A stretch of DNA of 64,000 bases, from NCBI GenBank assembly GCA_013399695.1, contig VXAU01006172.1, forward strand, positions 473,608 to 537,607, given 5' to 3'. Source of the DNA: Formicarius rufipectus. Taxonomy: Eukaryota > Chordata > Aves > Passeriformes > Formicariidae. Made by a program: the position numbers and the translations under genes. The notes under the pieces are model-generated. The model searched no databases. It was not told the DNA's origin and saw only the letters and a list, made by a program, of their open reading frames with translations. This document shows, one piece after another, positions 61,480 through 64,000 of this stretch; positions within the stretch are counted from its first letter, which is position 1; each line of letters starts with the position of its first letter.

Positions 61480-62012
61480 TTAAACCAACTGGACACAAAG
61501 AAGTCTATGGCACCTGACAGATGAAGCCATAGCTGACAATGCCATTGTGAGGCCCCTCTGAATTGTCTTTGTTGCAGCAACTGGGGGAGGTTACTGGGGA
61601 CTGAAAGAAAGCAGATGTGCTACTTTCTTCAGGAAGGGCAAGAAGGAAGATGCAGGGAATTGCAGGCCTGTGAACCTTGCCTTGATCTCTGGGAAAGTGA
61701 TGCAGCAAATCCTTCTGGGAACCCTTTCCAAATGTGTGGAGAACAAGAAGGTGGGAGTAGTGTGTGGATTTATGAAGGGAAGATTATGCATGACCATCTC
61801 AGTAGCCTCCTACAGTGAATTGATTGGCCCAGTGGATGAGCAGGGAGCAATATGTTGTTTATCTTGAGTTTAGGAAGGCTTTCAACACTGCCTCCCATAA
61901 TATCCCTACAGAAAAACTGGTAAAGTACAGGCTATAGAAAAGGAAGAAGGGATGGGACTAGATGGCCTACAGAGGCCAGTTTCAGCCCCAGCTATTCCAT
62001 GGTTCCATAAGC
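61480..62012 (+). mobile_element. CR1 LINE, internally deleted: RT segment joined to 3' end
   Basis: The first about 420 bases match the reverse-transcriptase part of CR1 ORF2: in broken frames one can read GNCRPVNLALISGKV-like, a GFMKGRLCMT-like and a YLEFRKAFNTASHNIP-like segment, corresponding to the RT motifs usually read as NYRPVSLTSIPGKV, GFTKGKSCLT and LDFSKAFDTVSHNIL. These reading frames carry stops and shifts, so no functional protein is encoded. At about 61,945 the sequence jumps to the CR1 3' terminus (GGGACTAGATGGCCTACAGA ... TTCCATGGTTCCATAAGCT), so the rest of ORF2 is missing. Confidence 0.85.
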
Positions 62013-64000
62013 TGAACAGACTTTGGTCTTCCAGCTTAATAAAAATGATTATACTTGCTTTAGCAGGCACATTCTGAGTGCATCCAGGGCAGCTGAATGA
62101 GTCGCCTCAGGTATCACTAACTCTTGCTTTGAGAAGAGACATCTGCCCTTGACCAAAATGATGTGAAAACAGTTAGTGAAAATGCAGTGGATAACACCAT
62201 CAGTCATTGGCAGAGCAGCCTTCTCCCATATCCAAGCCTAGCAGCTGCCTTTCAGGGCTGTTATCCCCTCTCACAATCTAGAGTGGTGTCTGCAGGAGAG
62301 CACCCTCCATCCAGCTCCTTTAGGAACCAGTATAGCACAAAGCTGCTTGTAGCTGTCTGCTTCTTGATGAATGCTGATGGGCTACACTCAGGCTGGGAGC
62401 TGGGAGCTGATCTGTCTTCGTGGGCCATGCAGTACCCCCAGTGAATTCAGGGCCTTCCTGCTCCCAGTGTAGAGTAGAAGACACCAATCCATCCGCCCAT
62501 GACGTGGGCTGCAGCACCTGGGAAGCGGTTTGCTTGAGGCATCTTCCCCTGGAACTCAATTTTGAACTCACAATCCATAAAGTGAAGACACACAAGGTGA
62601 GATTAGAAAATTGCTGAGCAGAAATTAAAACCCCAGCTGGAGTCAAGAGGCAAAGGTCTGACGGGATATCTGCACCCTGGCGGTGAGCTCTTGGCTTAAT
62701 TTCCCAGCAGTGATAGATAGAGAGATGTGAGCAGGAGCTTCACAGGGTGATGGTTACTATGGCTACCCTCACACTGTCCATCCAGGCATCCATCTGCTTG
62801 GCTCACAGGGCTGAAAAGATAGACTGCTGCTTTTGGAAGCTGATGGTAATTTATCCTTGCTGGCTGGACAAGGATGATATCCTCCTCTGAGGATATCAGT
62901 TTTGCCCAGCAGTTTTTAAGCTATGAAAACCATTCTAACAGCAAAGTCATGTTGATAAAGAGGGTGTTGTTTCCTTTCAATAGTTATGTTATTGTTACCA
63001 GATAAGTGTGTGTGTGTGGGGGGGGAGGGGAAGAGTACAGTGATAATGGAGAGGTACCACTATGTCCCCAGCACATTGAAATGCCTACAATTTTCTGAGG
63101 GAATTTAACCCTTCAGATTTACTTTGGAGACTGCATGCTCCAGCCAACATGTCATGGTGCTGGTTTGAAACATTCAGAGAGCAGAGAGTGGAAGCTGGAA
63201 ATGCAGAGACTACTGTCTCTGGCTGTTTGTGTGTGAATCTTTTGGATGGCCACATACAGAAACTGTGAAATAAACATAGAGATACTGTATCTAGGCTTAG
63301 TAAAAGTGAAGTTCTTGCTGCTCTTCTAGAGTTGTTTGGGGTTTTTGCTGGCAGTAGGAATGCATGGGAAAAAGCACTACATACTGTGAATGGCAGTATT
63401 AAGCACTGCTTTTGTATTAGATGCTTTAGAAAAGCTGCACTAAGAAGACTTTTTGGGCCTGTGTTTAAATTTAACAAGGAGAAAAATTATTTCTTTGTTG
63501 GAGAGAGAATTAGATAGAGTTTTCATACCTTTCCACTACACTGATTTTCTGTATAAAGATGGTATTTCATTTAAAAACTGGTCTAGGATGAGAAAGATTC
63601 TACCAAATGTCAATTCTCTTGCTCCTGTGCAATTCCTTAGTCCTCATTATTCAGTATTACTGTGATTCTCCCATTAATTGTTTATATGGCTATTCCTCTT
63701 TGGAAAAGTTCTGTGAAAGCAGAGTTCCTGATAGACACACAGCTGATATCTGTGAACTGCAAGGGGATGTATTGTGCTATGCAGGTAAATATGAAAATGT
63801 ACATATTTAAATATACACATACAGAGAAGGTTTATTGTGTGCATTTTGTATACATCCTTTTGAACTGAGGGCCTTGAATGCAGAGTGTGGTTTTGTTTAC
63901 CTCTTGGACTGCCACTGGTGTTAAACACAGTGGTGGCTTCCTCATCCTGTGTCACTGTTCACTGGGATGCCTGGGGTTTCCAGAAAGCTGAAATTAGGTT
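62013..64000. other. Intergenic DNA to window end
   Basis: No gene or repeat family recognised apart from a (TG)n plus G run at 63,006-63,030. The minus-strand frame at 63,085-63,477 (130 codons) has no recognisable domain. The + strand frames near 63.4-63.9 kb overlap one another and are treated as chance. Confidence 0.5.
63006..63030. repeat. TG microsatellite with G run
   Basis: Short TG repeat passing directly into a run of nine or ten G. Confidence 0.8.

Noticed and set aside
61505..61867. Overlapping frames with LINE-like words
   Set aside because: These are broken fragments of CR1 reverse transcriptase inside a dead element, not a host gene.

Overview
This is a vertebrate nuclear-genome window, most probably from a bird. 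Three things point to birds. Several CR1 retrotransposon 3' ends are present, with the characteristic avian terminal segment. There is one solo LTR of a type I recognise from avian, especially songbird-like, genomes. The neighbouring genes NAP1L1 and PHLDA1 lie in the same order and orientation known for amniotes. There is no operon organisation, no CRISPR array and no prokaryotic signature. Only two protein-coding genes are recognisable, both on the + strand, in the first 14-18 kb.

Region by region: (1) 1-5.2 kb holds the last four coding exons and the 3' UTR of NAP1L1, a histone chaperone. The exons encode the end of the NAP fold, the acidic tail and a CaaX-like CKQQ terminus. (2) 5.2-12.1 kb is AT-rich intergenic DNA with no convincing gene. 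(3) 12.1-13.2 kb is a CpG-rich promoter and first exon containing PHLDA1 (TDAG51). Its CDS is essentially one exon, followed by a 105-bp intron just after the stop codon and then a 3' UTR carrying an AU-rich element. A 65-base N gap interrupts the 5' UTR. (4) 13.3-18 kb is the probable 3' UTR and downstream region of PHLDA1. It contains a 235-bp sequence present twice in direct orientation. (5) 18-64 kb is a gene desert with degenerate MIR-like SINEs, four CR1 pieces (39.97, 47.57, 49.74 and 61.48 kb), one solo LTR (51.56-52.64 kb), simple repeats and AT-rich islands that could be regulatory.

The two genes share synteny, not a pathway. NAP1L1 is a broadly expressed chromatin assembly factor. 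PHLDA1 is a stress- and growth-factor-induced PH-domain protein, and its CpG-island promoter, small 3'-UTR intron and AU-rich element fit an immediate-early, short-lived mRNA. The long desert downstream of PHLDA1 would be a natural place for its regulatory elements; this is inference. Most other open frames here are short, lack domains or splice logic, and were not annotated. One 137-bp minus-strand block at 22.06-22.20 kb is reported as a weak exon candidate. No clearly new biological system was found.
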